DNA of 64,000 nucleotides from CAWFPR01 sp963817635 (lineage in GTDB: Bacteria; Acidobacteriota; Vicinamibacteria; Vicinamibacterales; 2-12-FULL-66-21), in the NCBI GenBank assembly GCA_963817635.1, contig CAWFPR010000014.1:124001-188000 (forward strand), in the 5' to 3' direction. The translations under genes and the position numbers were made by a program. Each line of letters begins with the position of its first letter. Position 1 is the first letter of the stretch. This document shows, piece after piece, positions 8,718-23,200 of the stretch. The notes under the pieces were generated by a model. The model was given only the letters and a program-made list of their open reading frames with translations, had not been told where the DNA came from and did no database searches.

Positions 8718-10442
8718 CTAGTCTAACCCGTCCGGACTCTTGAAGTCGCAGACGTTGAGCTCGAGGTATGTCTCGCCTTGAAAGTCGTTGCGCTCGAGCG
8801 AAAAGGCGAGATTGACGGCAGCCCGGTTGCGGGTGAGAAAGTCCGCGCGTTCGGCCGCGCGCCAGGCGATCGCGCGGAACCGGCGGCCCTCCTGCGCGAA
8901 GGTCATCTTCAGGTGGCGTTCCTTGAGGGTGCGAGGGCCGTCGACCAGCTCGACCCCCGTCGCGTGGAAGACAGGCCGTGGGTTGGCGAGGCCGAACGGT
9001 CCCATCTGATCCAGGCCCTGCATCAGCTCGGGCGTGATGCCGCGCAGGCTCAGCGGACCGTCGATGCGCAGTCGCGGGCGCAGCTGGTCCGGCTCGAGCA
9101 CCTCGTCGGCGTGCGCGTTGATGCGCGCGCGGAACTCCGGCACCCGGTCCGCTTCCATCGTGAGCCCGGCAGCCTGTTTGTGGCCGCCGAACTTGAGGAA
9201 CAGATCCGAGCATCGCTCGAGCGCCCCGAGCATGTCGAAGTCGGGAATGCTGCGGCAGGATCCGTGCGCGATCCCGCCGTCGATCGACAGGACGATGGCG
9301 GGCTTGTGGTACGCGTCCACCAGCTTCGACGCCGCGATGCCGATGACGCCGCGGTGCCAGCCGTCGCCGCCGACGACGAGCACGTTGTGGGCGCCGACGG
9401 CCGGATCGGTCTCGATCGCCTTCTTCGCGTGCAGGACCAGGTCCGCTTCCTCCTGCTGGCGGCGGAGGTTCTCGTCATTGAGCTGCTGGGCCAGCGCCCG
9501 CGCCTCGTCACCCATGGACTCGTCGGTCGCGAGCAGCAGTCGCGTCGCGATGTCGGGCGTGCTCATGCGGCCGGCGGCGTTCACCCGCGGCGCGAGGATG
9601 AAGCCGACCTGGTAGCTGTCGATCGTCTTGCCCAGCAGGCCCGACGCCTCCAGCAGCGCGCGGAGTCCCACTGTATGCGGTCCGCGGCTGAGCGACGCGA
9701 GCCCGTGGCGCGCAATGATGCGGTTCTCGCCGACCAGCGGCACGACGTCGGCCAGCGTCCCGATCGCCGCAATCTTCACGAAGGCCGGCAGCCACTTGTC
9801 TTTCCCGGCGCGGGCGCACAGCGCCTGCACGACCTTCAGGGCGACGCCGACGCCGGCGAGGTTCTTGTCCGGATACGTACAGTCATGACGCTTCGGGTTG
9901 ATCACCGCCAGCGCGGGCGGCAGCGTGCCGTCCGGCTCGTGATGGTCGGTGATGATCAGATCGACGCCCAGCTCCCTCGCGCGCAGCGCCGCTTCGGTGC
10001 CACGGATGCCGCAGTCGACCGACACGACGAGCCGGACGCCTTCGGCGTGCAGTCGCTCGATCGCCGCCGGCTGGAGGCCGTATCCGTCGCGCAGCCGCTC
10101 AGGGATGAAGTGCACGACGTCGCCGCCGAGCAGTTCCAGCGCCCGCCTGAGAATGACGGTGGACGTGATGCCGTCCACGTCGTAGTCGCCATGAATCGCG
10201 ATGCGTTCGCGGGTCGCCACGGCGCGTTCCAGGCGCGGCACCGCGCGGTCCATGTCCGCGAGCCCGAACGGATCGTGGAGATCCTCGATGGCCGGGCTGA
10301 GGAAGCGCGCTGCCTGCTCGGGATCGCCGAGGCCACGCAGGCACAGCAGGCGGGCGACCATCGGATGGACGCCGAGGGCCGCGGCCAGCGCGGCCGACTG
10401 CCGATCGTCACAGGGAAGGTGATTCCAGACGAGCGACGTCAT
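8718..10442 (-). CDS. recJ: Single-stranded-DNA-specific exonuclease RecJ
   Basis: 5'-3' single-strand DNA exonuclease of recombination and mismatch repair, 574 residues. DHH-domain motifs are GDYDVDGITS, VSVDCG, ITDHHEP and NAAGRM. The DHHA1 domain follows with FLKFGGHKQAAGLTM, then a C-terminal OB-like domain. The ATG overlaps the accA stop by 4 nt (ATGA), which fixes this start. A frameshift in accA makes an artificial AccA-RecJ reading frame, so the true RecJ begins at 10442. Confidence 0.95.
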   Translation of the reverse strand: MTSLVWNHLPCDDRQSAALAAALGVHPMVARLLCLRGLGDPEQAARFLSPAIEDLHDPFGLADMDRAVPRLERAVATRERIAIHGDYDVDGITSTVILRRALELLGGDVVHFIPERLRDGYGLQPAAIERLHAEGVRLVVSVDCGIRGTEAALRARELGVDLIITDHHEPDGTLPPALAVINPKRHDCTYPDKNLAGVGVALKVVQALCARAGKDKWLPAFVKIAAIGTLADVVPLVGENRIIARHGLASLSRGPHTVGLRALLEASGLLGKTIDSYQVGFILAPRVNAAGRMSTPDIATRLLLATDESMGDEARALAQQLNDENLRRQQEEADLVLHAKKAIETDPAVGAHNVLVVGGDGWHRGVIGIAASKLVDAYHKPAIVLSIDGGIAHGSCRSIPDFDMLGALERCSDLFLKFGGHKQAAGLTMEADRVPEFRARINAHADEVLEPDQLRPRLRIDGPLSLRGITPELMQGLDQMGPFGLANPRPVFHATGVELVDGPRTLKERHLKMTFAQEGRRFRAIAWRAAERADFLTRNRAAVNLAFSLERNDFQGETYLELNVCDFKSPDGLD

Positions 10443-11429
10443 GCGCCCTCGGCTGGAGCCTTCTCCGTGTCGATGAACCCGACGCCTTCTTCTCCCATCT
10501 TCCGGAACTTTTCGTAGCGCGCGGCGAGCCGCGCCTCGACCGAGAGCGCCGAGACGTCGAGGAGCGCGGCATGCAGCGCCTGATCCACCAGCGCCGTGGC
10601 CGCATCGTGGTCGTTGTGGGCGCCGCCGACCGGTTCGGGGACGATCGCGTCGATGAGCCCGAGCGCCAGCAGGTCGGGCGCCGTGATCTTGAGGGCTTCG
10701 GCCGCCTCGACCTTGCGGTTGGCGTCGCGCCACAGGATGGCCGCGCAGCCCTCGGGCGGGAATGACGCTGTAGACCGAGAATTCCTGCATCAGCACGCGG
10801 TCGCCGATCGCAATCCCGAGCGCGCCGCCGCTGCCGCCCTCTCCGCAGACCAGCACGATAATCGGCACCTCGAGCATCATCATCTCGCGCAGGTTGAAGG
10901 CGATCGCTTCGGCCACGCCGCGTTCCTCCGACTCGACGCCCGGATACGCCGCCGGCGTGTCGATGAACACGACGATCGGACGGCCGAACTTCTGGGCGAG
11001 CTCCATGACGCGCAATGCCTTGCGATACCCTTCGGGCCGGGCGTAGCCGAAATTGCGGAAGATCTTCTGCTTGGTGTCGCGACCCTTCTGGTGGCCGATG
11101 ATCGCGACCGGCTGCCCCCGGTACTCCGCCAGGCCGGCGATGATCGCGTGGTCGTCGGCGAAGCGCCGGTCGCCGTGGAGCTCGTCCCAGCCGGTGAACA
11201 GACGTTCCACGTAGTCGAGCGTGTTCGGGCGGTTCGTGTGGCGCGCGACGAGCACGCGCTGCCAGGCGGTCAGGTTCTGGTACAGCTCGCCGCGGATCTC
11301 GTCGGCCCGCTTGCGCAGTGTTTCGATCGACCGCTCGCGCTCGGGCGTCCGGGGCATCATGCTGAGCGCCTCGATCTCTTTCAGCAGGACGCCGATCGGT
11401 TCTTCGAATTCCAGCAGGTCAGTGGGCAT
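10439..11429 (-). CDS. accA: Acetyl-CoA carboxylase carboxyltransferase subunit alpha (frameshifted)
   Basis: Alpha subunit of the carboxyltransferase that makes malonyl-CoA for fatty-acid synthesis. The N-terminal part through the GEGGSGGALGIAIGDRVLM block is in one frame. Near 10766 one extra base in a C-rich run breaks it, and the family C-terminus (PEGCAAILWRDANRKVEAAE through EKFRKMGEEGVGFID) continues in the next frame. The corrected length is about 329 residues, normal for AccA. The gene is essential in most bacteria, so a sequence error is more likely than inactivation. Confidence 0.92.
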
Positions 11430-11486
11430 GAACGGATCTCTGAATGAAGGGATGGCACGGGCAGGCCGGGGGTCGCGAATCCACGG

Positions 11487-14950
<3,464 letters not shown>

Positions 14951-15199
14951 TGCAGACTGCAGACTGCAGATTGCCGGTTAACGGATTGCCGATTGCCGAC
15001 TGGCGAATGACGGATTGGCGATCGGAGATTGCCGATTGAAAAATTGCCGATTCGGGGATTGCCGACTGGGCGACGCCTGTGCGAGGTCGCCACTCGGGCG
15101 GCCGTTACTCCCCAATCCGCCAGTCCACAATCCGTCAATCGGCAATCCCCAATCGGCACTCCGTCAATCTTCAATCTGCAATCTGCAATCTGCAATGGT
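14951..15199. repeat. Inverted arrays of heptanucleotide-type repeats between guaA and dnaE
   Basis: This 249-nt gap has no gene. The left third carries CTGCAGA and GATTGCC-type 7-nt units. The right third carries their reverse complements (CAATCGGC, CAATCCGTC) and ends in three perfect CAATCTG units plus CAATGG next to the guaA stop. The middle (about 15065-15110) is unique and GC-rich. Overall it is a long imperfect inverted repeat that could form a large hairpin and may end transcription of guaA before dnaE. Confidence 0.75.
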
Positions 15200-16775
15200 T
15201 TATTCCCATTCAATCGTCGCCGGCGGTTTTGAACTGATGTCGTACACGACACGGTTGATGCCGCGGACTTCGTTGATGATCCGGGAGGAGATCGCGCCGA
15301 GCAGGTCGTGCGGAAGGCGGGACCAGTCGGCGGTCATGCCGTCCTTGCTCTCGACCGCGCGGATCGCGACCGTGTATTCGTACGTCCGCGCGTCTCCCAT
15401 GACGCCGACGCTCTGAATCGGCAGCAGGACCGCGAACGCCTGCCAGACCTTGCGGTAGTAGCCGGCGCGCTTGATCTCCGCGCCCACGATCTCGTCGGCG
15501 CGCCGCACCAGGTTCAACCGCGAGGCGGTGACCTCGCCCAGGATCCGCACGGCGAGCCCCGGGCCCGGGAACGGCTGCCGCCAGACGAACTCGTCGTCCA
15601 GCCCCAGTTCCTTGCCGACCAGCCGCACTTCGTCCTTGAAGAGCTGCCGCAGGGGCTCGACCAGGGTGAACCGCATGCGTTCGGGCAGCCCGCCGACGTT
15701 GTGATGGCTCTTGATGACGTGTGAGGGCCCGATGACCGACACGCTTTCGATGACGTCCGGATAGAGCGTGCCCTGCGCCAGGTAGTCGAAATGCCCGAGC
15801 TTTCCGGCCTCGGCCTCGAACACGTCGATGAACGTGGCGCCGATGATCTTCCGCTTCTGCTCCGGTTCCGTGACGCCGGTGAGCCGGTCGAGGAACAGCG
15901 CCGACGCATCGGTGAAGACGAGCGGCAGGTGCAGGCGCTCGAAGCGCGCCCGGATCTGGCCGGCTTCGTCCTGGCGCATGACGCCGTTGTCCACGAAGAT
16001 GCAGGTCAGCCTGTCGCCCACGGCGCGGTGAATCAGCACGGCCGCCACGGTCGAATCCACGCCGCCGCTCAGCCCGCAGACGACCCGGCCCTCCCCCACC
16101 TGTGCGCGAATCCGTTGGATCGCCTCCTGCACGAACGACGACATCGTCCAGTCGCCGGTGCACCCGCAGACGTCTGTACGCAAAGCTCCTGAGGATGTCG
16201 AGCCCGTGGTCGGTATGGGCGACTTCGGGATGAAACAGCAGCGCGAAGAGCCGCCGATCCCGGCAGGCCATTGCGGCCACCGGCGCGTTCGCGCTCGTCG
16301 CGGTGACCGCGAATCCCGGCGGCGCCGAGGCGACGAGATCGCCATGGCTGGCCCACACGCGCAGCTCGGCCGGCGCCGACGCGAAAAGCGGCGCGCCCGG
16401 TTCGACGTGAATCGTCGCATGGCCGAACTCGCGGTGCGGGGCCGGCGCGACCGTCCCGCCGAGCGCGTGCGTCATCAGCTGCATGCCGTAGCAGATGCCC
16501 AGGACCGGCACCGAGGCGTCGAACACGCCGTAGTCACAGTGCGGCGCCGCGGGATCCGACACGCTCGTCGGCCCGCCCGACAGGATGATGCCGGCCGGCT
16601 CGAGGCCGGCGATCGTCGAGAGCGGCGTGTCGAACGGCAGGATTTCGCAATAGACGGACAGCTCCCGCAGCCGGCGGGCAATCAGCTGGGTGAATTGCGA
16701 GCCGAAGTCCAGGACGACAAGTGTCTGGTGTTTCACTGGGAGAGGTTGTCTCAGCTGATCCACGCACGTTGGCAT
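15200..16775 (-). CDS. guaA: GMP synthase (glutamine-hydrolysing) (frameshifted)
   Basis: Converts XMP to GMP using glutamine and ATP. The class I amidotransferase domain has LDFGSQFTQLIARR, the nucleophile in GICYGMQ and the histidine/glutamate of LLFHPEV. The ATP-PPase domain has GLSGGVDSTVAA, and the C-terminal dimerisation domain ends KPPATIEWE. At GTAC 16176-16179 one extra base (16175) splits the amidotransferase from the synthetase; removing it gives the family DVCGCTGDW stretch. The corrected length is about 524 residues from the ATG at 16775, or 512 from a GTG at 16739 that fits the usual family start better. Neither has a clear ribosome site. Confidence 0.93.
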
Positions 16776-16780
16776 GCGTG
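16761..16780. promoter_or_regulatory. Short inverted repeat at the guaA 5' end
   Basis: CACGCA and TGCGTG arms surround an 8-nt loop in the divergent region between guaA and the beta-propeller gene. If guaA starts at the GTG 16739, the hairpin lies in its leader. The arms are only 6 bp, so this may be chance. Confidence 0.25.
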
Positions 16781-16810
16781 CAAAGGTCGCCAGGACCTTA
16801 TTATAAGGGT

Positions 16811-17968
16811 GTGCCTCCGGTACGCACCACCATATCTTGTGCACGCGCCGCGAAGTTGATCGCCGTGGCGACGGCGCTCGCGGCCGCCACGGTCACCGCG
16901 GGCGAGCCCCGGCTCGGCTCGCCGCAATGGCCGACCAGCGTCGCCTGGTCCGTGCCGCTGTCGGCGTCCCCCGCGGCTCCTCCCGTCATCGACGGCGATC
17001 GGGTGTATGTCGCGCTCGAGTCCGGCATCGTGGCGGCGCACGGAGTGTCTGACGGACGCGAGCTCTGGCGCCGCGACCTGCCGACCACGATGCCGCTGGC
17101 CGCCGATGGCGGCCGCGTATTCGCGGTCTCGGGAGCGGCCATCGTGGCGCTGAACGCTGACGGGTCATCCGCGTGGCAGGCCGCCGTCGGCACACTCACG
17201 GCACCGATCCTCGCGATGGACGGCTGGGTCATTGCCGCCGCGACCGACAACGTCTCGGCGCTGCGCGCAACCGATGGATCCGTCGTCTGGCGGCGCACGC
17301 TCGAGCGGGTCAGCGAGCAGCCGTCCATCGAGGGCGACAACCTGTATCTCCCGCTGGCGGATGGCCGCGTGCTCGCGCTCGAACTGGCCACCGGTACGGA
17401 GCGGTGGGCGCGCCGCCTGTCCGGCACGCCGACGGCGGTGCTGGCGCTCCCCGATCGTCTGTACGTGGGGTCGGCCGACAAGTCGTTCTATTGCCTCGAC
17501 GCGCGCGATGGTCAGGTCGCGTGGCGGCAGCAGATCGGCGCGGTCGTGCGTGGCCGGCCCGCGGCGGATGCCTCCCGCGTGTACGTCGTCGCCCTCGACA
17601 ACCTGTTGAGAGCCTTCGATCGGAGCAACGGCGCGCTGCGGTGGTCGCCTCGCGGGTTGCCGTTCCGGCCGACCACGGGGCCGGTCGTCATTGGACAGAC
17701 GATTGTCGTCGCCGGGACGACGAACCAGATCCGCGGGTTCGATGCGAAGACCGGCCGGGCCGCCGGGGAACTCGTCCTCCCGCAGCCGCTGCTGACGCTG
17801 CCGGCGTACAGCGACCAGTCCGGCGTGGCCCGGATCGCCGCCCTCACCGGTACCCTCGAGCAGCAGTGGACCCTCGTGCTCGCTATCCTGCCGAGGCCGT
17901 CGATTGCGGTCGAGCCGCTTACCGCGTTACCCGGCCTGCTGCTTCCGAGCCCGCAGCCGCCAGGCTGA
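16811..17968 (+). CDS. PQQ-type beta-propeller repeat protein (exported)
   Basis: About 385 residues. A probable signal peptide (AAKLIAVATALAAATVTAG) is followed by tandem beta-propeller blades with the alternating pattern DGRELWRRDLP, DGSVVWRRTLE, TGTERWARRLSG and DGQVAWRQQIG. This is the PQQ/BamB-like outer-barrel repeat (about six or seven blades). The GTG at 16811 is chosen because a longer reading from 16721 would overlap guaA and put 30 residues before the signal peptide. A role in outer-membrane assembly (BamB-like) is possible, but no C-terminal or neighbouring feature proves it. The last 50 nt overlap the convergent aminotransferase. Confidence 0.82.
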   Translation: MPPVRTTISCARAAKLIAVATALAAATVTAGEPRLGSPQWPTSVAWSVPLSASPAAPPVIDGDRVYVALESGIVAAHGVSDGRELWRRDLPTTMPLAADGGRVFAVSGAAIVALNADGSSAWQAAVGTLTAPILAMDGWVIAAATDNVSALRATDGSVVWRRTLERVSEQPSIEGDNLYLPLADGRVLALELATGTERWARRLSGTPTAVLALPDRLYVGSADKSFYCLDARDGQVAWRQQIGAVVRGRPAADASRVYVVALDNLLRAFDRSNGALRWSPRGLPFRPTTGPVVIGQTIVVAGTTNQIRGFDAKTGRAAGELVLPQPLLTLPAYSDQSGVARIAALTGTLEQQWTLVLAILPRPSIAVEPLTALPGLLLPSPQPPG

Positions 17969-19190
17969 CACCCGCCAGTTCCTCCCGCACGGCCGCGGCC
18001 AGGCGCGCGACGCCCTCGCGAATCTGGTCGGGTGTCGGCTGCGAGAACGACAGGCGAATGATGTGGCGTCCGCTGCCGTTGACGAAGAAGGCTTCGCCGG
18101 CGACGTAGATGACCCCGTGATGGACGGCCCGCGCGACCATCGTCTCCGTGTCGATCTCGGGCGGGAGCGTCGCCCACAGGAAGAACCCCCCGCGCGGCGA
18201 CGGCCAGGTCACGTCACCGCCGAACGCCTCGGTGAGCGCGCTGACCATGACGTCCCGCTTCGCGCGGTAATGGGCGCGCAGGACCGGAATCTGGCGCCGC
18301 AGGACACCGCGTACCGACGCCTCGTACACCATGCGCTGGTCGAATCCGCCCGTGCAGAGGTCCTCGGCCTGCTTGGCCGTTTCGAACCTGGAGGCGAGCG
18401 GGGCCGGCGCGTCGATCCAGGCGACGCGAAACCCGGGCGCGAGGGTCTTCGAGAAACTGCTCAGATAGATCACCCGGCCGTCGGTATCGTCGGCTTTCAT
18501 CGGCCGGACGTCGGCTTCGGTGGCCGAGTCCTCGAAGTACAGCTCGCGATACGGGTCGTCCTCGACGATCAGCATGTCGCGCCGGTTCGCCCACTCGAGC
18601 AGCAGGCGCCGCTTCTCCAGGCCGATGAGCAGTCCGGTGGGATTCTGGAAGTTCGGCACGACGTACACGAGGCGCACGCGGCGGCCGGACGCCGTCAGCC
18701 TCAGGTAGGTTTCGTCGAGCGCCTCCAGGTCGATGCCGTCCGGGCCCTGTCGCACGCCTTCCATGTGGGCCTGCACGTTGCGGAACGCCGTGATCGCGCC
18801 GGTGTAGGTCGGCAGCTCCACGAGCACGACATCGCCGGGATCGAGCAGCACGCGCGCGATGAGATCGAGACCCTGCTGCGATCCGGTCGTGACGAGGAGG
18901 CGCTCGATGGCGCTGGTGACGCCGCGCGCCGCCATGATGCCGACGATCTGTTCGAGCAGCGGACGGTGTCCGCGAGTCGGACCGTATTGGAGCACCGTGC
19001 CGTCGGTGCCGGAGAGCAGGTCGTGGGCGATGTCCTGGAAGTCGAGCCAGGGAAACGTCTCGGGCGCCGGGTAGCCCGGCGCGAAGGAAATAATGTCGCG
19101 GTTCTGCGCGAGCACGGTGCCCATCTTGCGGATGGCCGACCCCTGCATCTGTTCGCCCGCGCGCGACAGGAACGCGTCGTAGTTGATCAT
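17919..19190 (-). CDS. PLP-dependent aminotransferase, class I/II (LysN/MocR-like)
   Basis: 423 residues. The fold-type I aminotransferase pattern includes ISFAPGYPAPETFPW, TTGSQQGLDLIARVLLDPGD, PNFQNPTG, VEDDPYRELYF and the PLP lysine in SSFSKTLAPGFRVAW. There is no N-terminal winged helix, so it is a metabolic enzyme like 2-aminoadipate or aromatic aminotransferases rather than a MocR regulator. Substrate cannot be told from sequence. The start overlaps the upstream membrane-protein stop by 4 nt (ATGA), supporting the ATG at 19190 and an operon. Confidence 0.93.
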   Translation of the reverse strand: MINYDAFLSRAGEQMQGSAIRKMGTVLAQNRDIISFAPGYPAPETFPWLDFQDIAHDLLSGTDGTVLQYGPTRGHRPLLEQIVGIMAARGVTSAIERLLVTTGSQQGLDLIARVLLDPGDVVLVELPTYTGAITAFRNVQAHMEGVRQGPDGIDLEALDETYLRLTASGRRVRLVYVVPNFQNPTGLLIGLEKRRLLLEWANRRDMLIVEDDPYRELYFEDSATEADVRPMKADDTDGRVIYLSSFSKTLAPGFRVAWIDAPAPLASRFETAKQAEDLCTGGFDQRMVYEASVRGVLRRQIPVLRAHYRAKRDVMVSALTEAFGGDVTWPSPRGGFFLWATLPPEIDTETMVARAVHHGVIYVAGEAFFVNGSGRHIIRLSFSQPTPDQIREGVARLAAAVREELAGVSLAAAGSEAAGRVTR

Positions 19191-20209
19191 GCGGACCGTA
19201 TACCCGGGACGTCGAGCGCCGCGTCCCTTCCTGAAGCGGCCGCGAGGCCGCGTTGATAATGGCGATACTGCGTCAGATAGGCGCCGAGCGCCGTCAGCGC
19301 CAGATACTGGAACACGAAACCACGAATGAGCCACGCGGCGACCTGCAGCGGCAGGACTGCAAGCCCGGCGAGGGGAACGAACGCGATGAGGCTGAGGCCC
19401 GCGGTCGCCAGCACCGACGCGACCGTCGCCACCACGACCAGCAGCAGGACGACGCCGAAGATGCCGGCGATTTCGCGCAGGCTGGTCCGGATGAACGCGA
19501 TGACCTGCACGACCGCCTTGCGCACACCGATGTCCTCCACCGCCATGACCATCTGCGTCAGGAGATAGAGGAAGTTCACGAGCGTGATCCAGACCACGAG
19601 CACGCTCGACGCAATCGCCGCCGCCACGGTCCATCCCAGGATGAGGCCCAGGCTGCCGGCGAGGCGATAGCCGCCCAGGACGAACGCAAGATACAGGCCG
19701 GCCGTCACGGCGTAGGTCAGCAACAGGCAGCCGCCCAGCCGGACGTATCGCCGAGAAAGCCGGCGGCAGCCATCCAGGAACGGATCGATGTTCGTGAAGC
19801 TCGCCCGCCGGATCGCGTCGAGCCGAAGCGGGGGGCGCTCGATCGATCCAGCCTGCCCCTCGGCGTGCGCCAGGATCGACACCGTTCCGCCCTTGGCCAC
19901 GAACGTGAGCGCCGATCCGCCGACGAGCACGAGCAGGAACGCCAGCACGAAGGTGGCGAGCGCCACGGGGTTGGCGGCGAGCGCGCCGAACACCGCGCCG
20001 ACGATCTGCTGCACGCTTCCGCCGAGCACGTCCTCGACATCGGCGCCGAGCAGGAGCACGACCAGGAACACGCCACCCACGACCGGCACCGCCAGCAGCA
20101 GCTTCAGCGTGCCTTCCGCGACGAACTGCACGACGACGAGCGGCCAGTTCGCGGCGGCGACGAGCGCGCCGCGCTTGAGCGCGGCTTTCAGCGAGGGCGG
20201 TTGGGACAT
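19187..20209 (-). CDS. Multi-pass membrane protein of unknown function
   Basis: 340 residues with about six or seven hydrophobic segments, including residues 15-55, 85-110, 160-205 and 245-305. A soluble loop (about 110-155) contains FTNIDPFLDGCRRLSRRYVRLGG. I do not recognise a named family; the shape resembles glycerophosphoryl-diester or DUF-type membrane anchors without catalytic motifs. It shares an ATGA overlap with the downstream aminotransferase. It is divergent from the histidine kinase at 20258, with only 48 nt between the two starts. Confidence 0.8.
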   Translation of the reverse strand: MSQPPSLKAALKRGALVAAANWPLVVVQFVAEGTLKLLLAVPVVGGVFLVVLLLGADVEDVLGGSVQQIVGAVFGALAANPVALATFVLAFLLVLVGGSALTFVAKGGTVSILAHAEGQAGSIERPPLRLDAIRRASFTNIDPFLDGCRRLSRRYVRLGGCLLLTYAVTAGLYLAFVLGGYRLAGSLGLILGWTVAAAIASSVLVVWITLVNFLYLLTQMVMAVEDIGVRKAVVQVIAFIRTSLREIAGIFGVVLLLVVVATVASVLATAGLSLIAFVPLAGLAVLPLQVAAWLIRGFVFQYLALTALGAYLTQYRHYQRGLAAASGRDAALDVPGIRSA

Positions 20210-20257
20210 CGGCCAGGCTCTTCTTAGTCTACCCTTTGCGGTATCCTGCTGCTCATC

Positions 20258-23200
20258 GTGTCTTCTCCAGCATCAGGCCTCCTGGCGGACCGCCAGCGCC
20301 GCGTCTCCTGGCGCCGGCTGTTGTTCGCCGGACTGCTGGGTGCGGCAGCGTGCGGTGCGATCGGCGCCGGGCTCGAACTGTGGCGATTCGGGGTCGACAC
20401 GGACGCGACCGCCCGCCGCGTCGAGGCGCGGGTGCAGGACGATTTCGCGCGGATGACCGGGGTTCTGTCGCGGGTGGCCGCCGATGTTGCCGGAGATCCG
20501 GCAGCCGCCCAGGCGCTGGTGGCCGGTGCGGATGCGCAGCGCACCCTCTTCGACGTCCTCGATCGGCGCGCAGCCGGGGCTGCCGTCCAGCCTGACCAGC
20601 TCGCCGTCACGATTTACGACAACCGCGGGCTCGAGCGCGCCTGGATGGGCCGGCCGTCCGATATCCGGGCCGCGGGCGCGGCGGACTTCTTCGTCACACC
20701 CTCGCCGCTCGGCCTGCGGCTCGTGCACGTGGCGGCGATCCTGGCGCCGGATGGCACGCGCGTCGGCACCGTCGCCGCCGAACACGTGCTGTCGCCGGCG
20801 CCGGCGGCATCGCGACTCACGGCGACCGACTGGATCCTTCCCACAACGCTCGGGCCGGTATCGCTGCGCATGCGGTATGAAGGCGCCGGCGACCAGCCCC
20901 GTCCCAACGCCGTCGTCGTGCGTGCGCCCGACGGCGAGCCGCTCGTCGAAGCCTCGGTGCACCCCGAGGATCTCGATCGCGCGCGGCAGGGGTGGCGCCA
21001 TGGAGTGATCGCGCTGGTGATTGCGCTCGTCGCCGTCACCGTATTCCTGCTGATCGGATCCCTCCTCGATCGCCGCGCGGTCGGTCGCGGCGTCGCGGAC
21101 GTCGCCTGGACGACCGTCGCCGCGACGGCGCTGCTCGCGCTCGGCTCGATCGGACTGTGGAGCGCCGTTGCGCTTTTCGAGGGAGGTCCGCCCGGACTGT
21201 CGGTCCGGTTGCTGCTCGGGTCGAGCACAGCGGCGGCGGCCGTCGCGCTGGTTGCGGGGCCGCTGCTGCGCCTGCGCATCGCCTGCCGCGGCCGCCGCTC
21301 GGCTCCGGGCGACTCGCCGGTGCGTTTCACCCTGTTGCTCCTGGGAGCCGGAGTCGTCGTCACGCTCGTGCTCGCCCTGTTCATGCGGTTGCTGGGCCGT
21401 GGCGTCATTCCTTCGGCGATCGACCTGCGGCACTTTTCGTTCCACCCATGGAATGCGGCGCGTCTCGCCACCCTGCTCGGCATTCTCGCGGCGCACACCG
21501 CGGCGCTGTGGTTCAGCACGCTGGTGCTGACGGCGGCGCTCGCGCGGTGGCGGCTGCCGCCGGGAGTGTTTTCGCGCGTCCCGATCTTCCTGCTGTGGCT
21601 GCTGCCGCCGGTCGGGCTCGTCGGGCTGGCGGACTGGTTCGGATGGGCCATCCCGCCGGCCGGTGTCCTCCTGTCGGCGAGTGCCTGCGCGCTGGCGGCC
21701 CTCCTCAGCCGGCCGCTGATGGCCTGGTATCGGCACGCCACGCTCGCGGCGCGGATCCTGGCGCTCTTCGTCGCGTTCGTGCTGCCCGCCCTGCTGCTCT
21801 ATCCATCCGTCAACTTCTTCGCCGAAGCCGCGATGCGCGATCTGATCGAGACGCGCTACGCCGTTGAAGCCCAGACGCACGAGCAGGTCCTTCAGGACCG
21901 CATGTCGGAAGCGCAGCGCGAGATCGACGCGATGACGATCCTGCCGGACCTCGTCGCGACGGACGGCGCGCCGCTGCCGACACCTCGCACCGACAGTGCG
22001 TTCCTCGTCTGGAGCCAGACCGCGCTCGCGCGCAACCGGCTGACGTCGGCGATCGAACTCTACGACCGTTCGAATGCGCTCGTGAGCCGGTTCGCCTTGA
22101 ACTTCCCGGAGTACACCGGCACGATGCAGGCGCCCACGACGACGACCGGCTGCACGTGGGACAACTTCGCGGAAGTGGCGCCGTTCGGGTCCGAAGAGCG
22201 GCGCCTGCTGCTCGCGCAGCGCCACATCTGCGTGTCGGACGGGCCCGGGCAGCCGCCCCACTCGATCGGGACGATCGTCGTGCACGTCGGCCTCGACTAC
22301 CGCACCCTGCCGTTCATCACATCGCAGATTCCGTACTTCGAGGTCTTCCGTCCCGCGGGCGCGACAGCCAGCCGCGAAGGCGCGGCCGGCAGCGACGTGG
22401 ACGTCGTCATCTACGGGTGGGGCCTCGGCCCCATCTACACCTCACGCCGCGTGGCATGGCCGATTACCGACGACATCTTCTCGAAGATCTACGTGCCGTC
22501 ACGCACGCCGTTCTGGACGACGATCCGCCGCGGCGACGATCGGTACGAGGTGTACTTCTCCAACACGCGATTCGCGATCTTCGCCATCGGCTACCCGGCG
22601 CTGTCGGTATTCGATCATCTCGTCCATCTCGCCGAGCTGGTGACGATGTCGGGGGCGGCGTATGTACTCGTGCTCCTCGGCACGGCGATTTTCACTCGCA
22701 TCGCGCGCGAGCGCGCGCGCCTCGGGCGCGCACTGCTGCGGGAAATCCGCGCGAGCTTCTATCGCAAGCTGTTCCTCGCGTTCGTCCTCGCGTCGATCAT
22801 CCCGGTCCTGACGCTGGCCGTGGTGATTCGCGCGTACTTCGCCACGCAGCTTCGCGCCGACGTCGAGGCGGAGGCCACGCGAACGACCGCGGTCGCTCAG
22901 CGCGTCATCGAACAGTCCGACGCGCTCCAGCGCCGCGCCTCCGACGCCGCCGCGCCGGACGACCTGATGGTATGGGTCAGCCAGGTGATCGACCAGGATG
23001 TGAACATCTTCGAGGGCGCGCAGCTCGTGGCGACCAGCGAGCGCGACCTGTTCGAGTCGGGCCTGCTGCCGACGCGCACCCCGGACGAAGTGTACCGGGC
23101 GATCGTGCTGCAGCGCCTCCCGAGCTTCGTCGGTGAAGATCAGATCGGCACGGTCCCCTTCATCGTCGCGGCAGCGCCCGTGCGCGCCGGCGGGCACAAC

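Noticed and set aside
8718..11429. A 903-codon frame that looks like an AccA-RecJ bifunctional protein
   Set aside because: The middle part is out-of-frame, Arg-rich nonsense; correcting one base near 10766 gives a normal AccA ending in an ATGA overlap with recJ.
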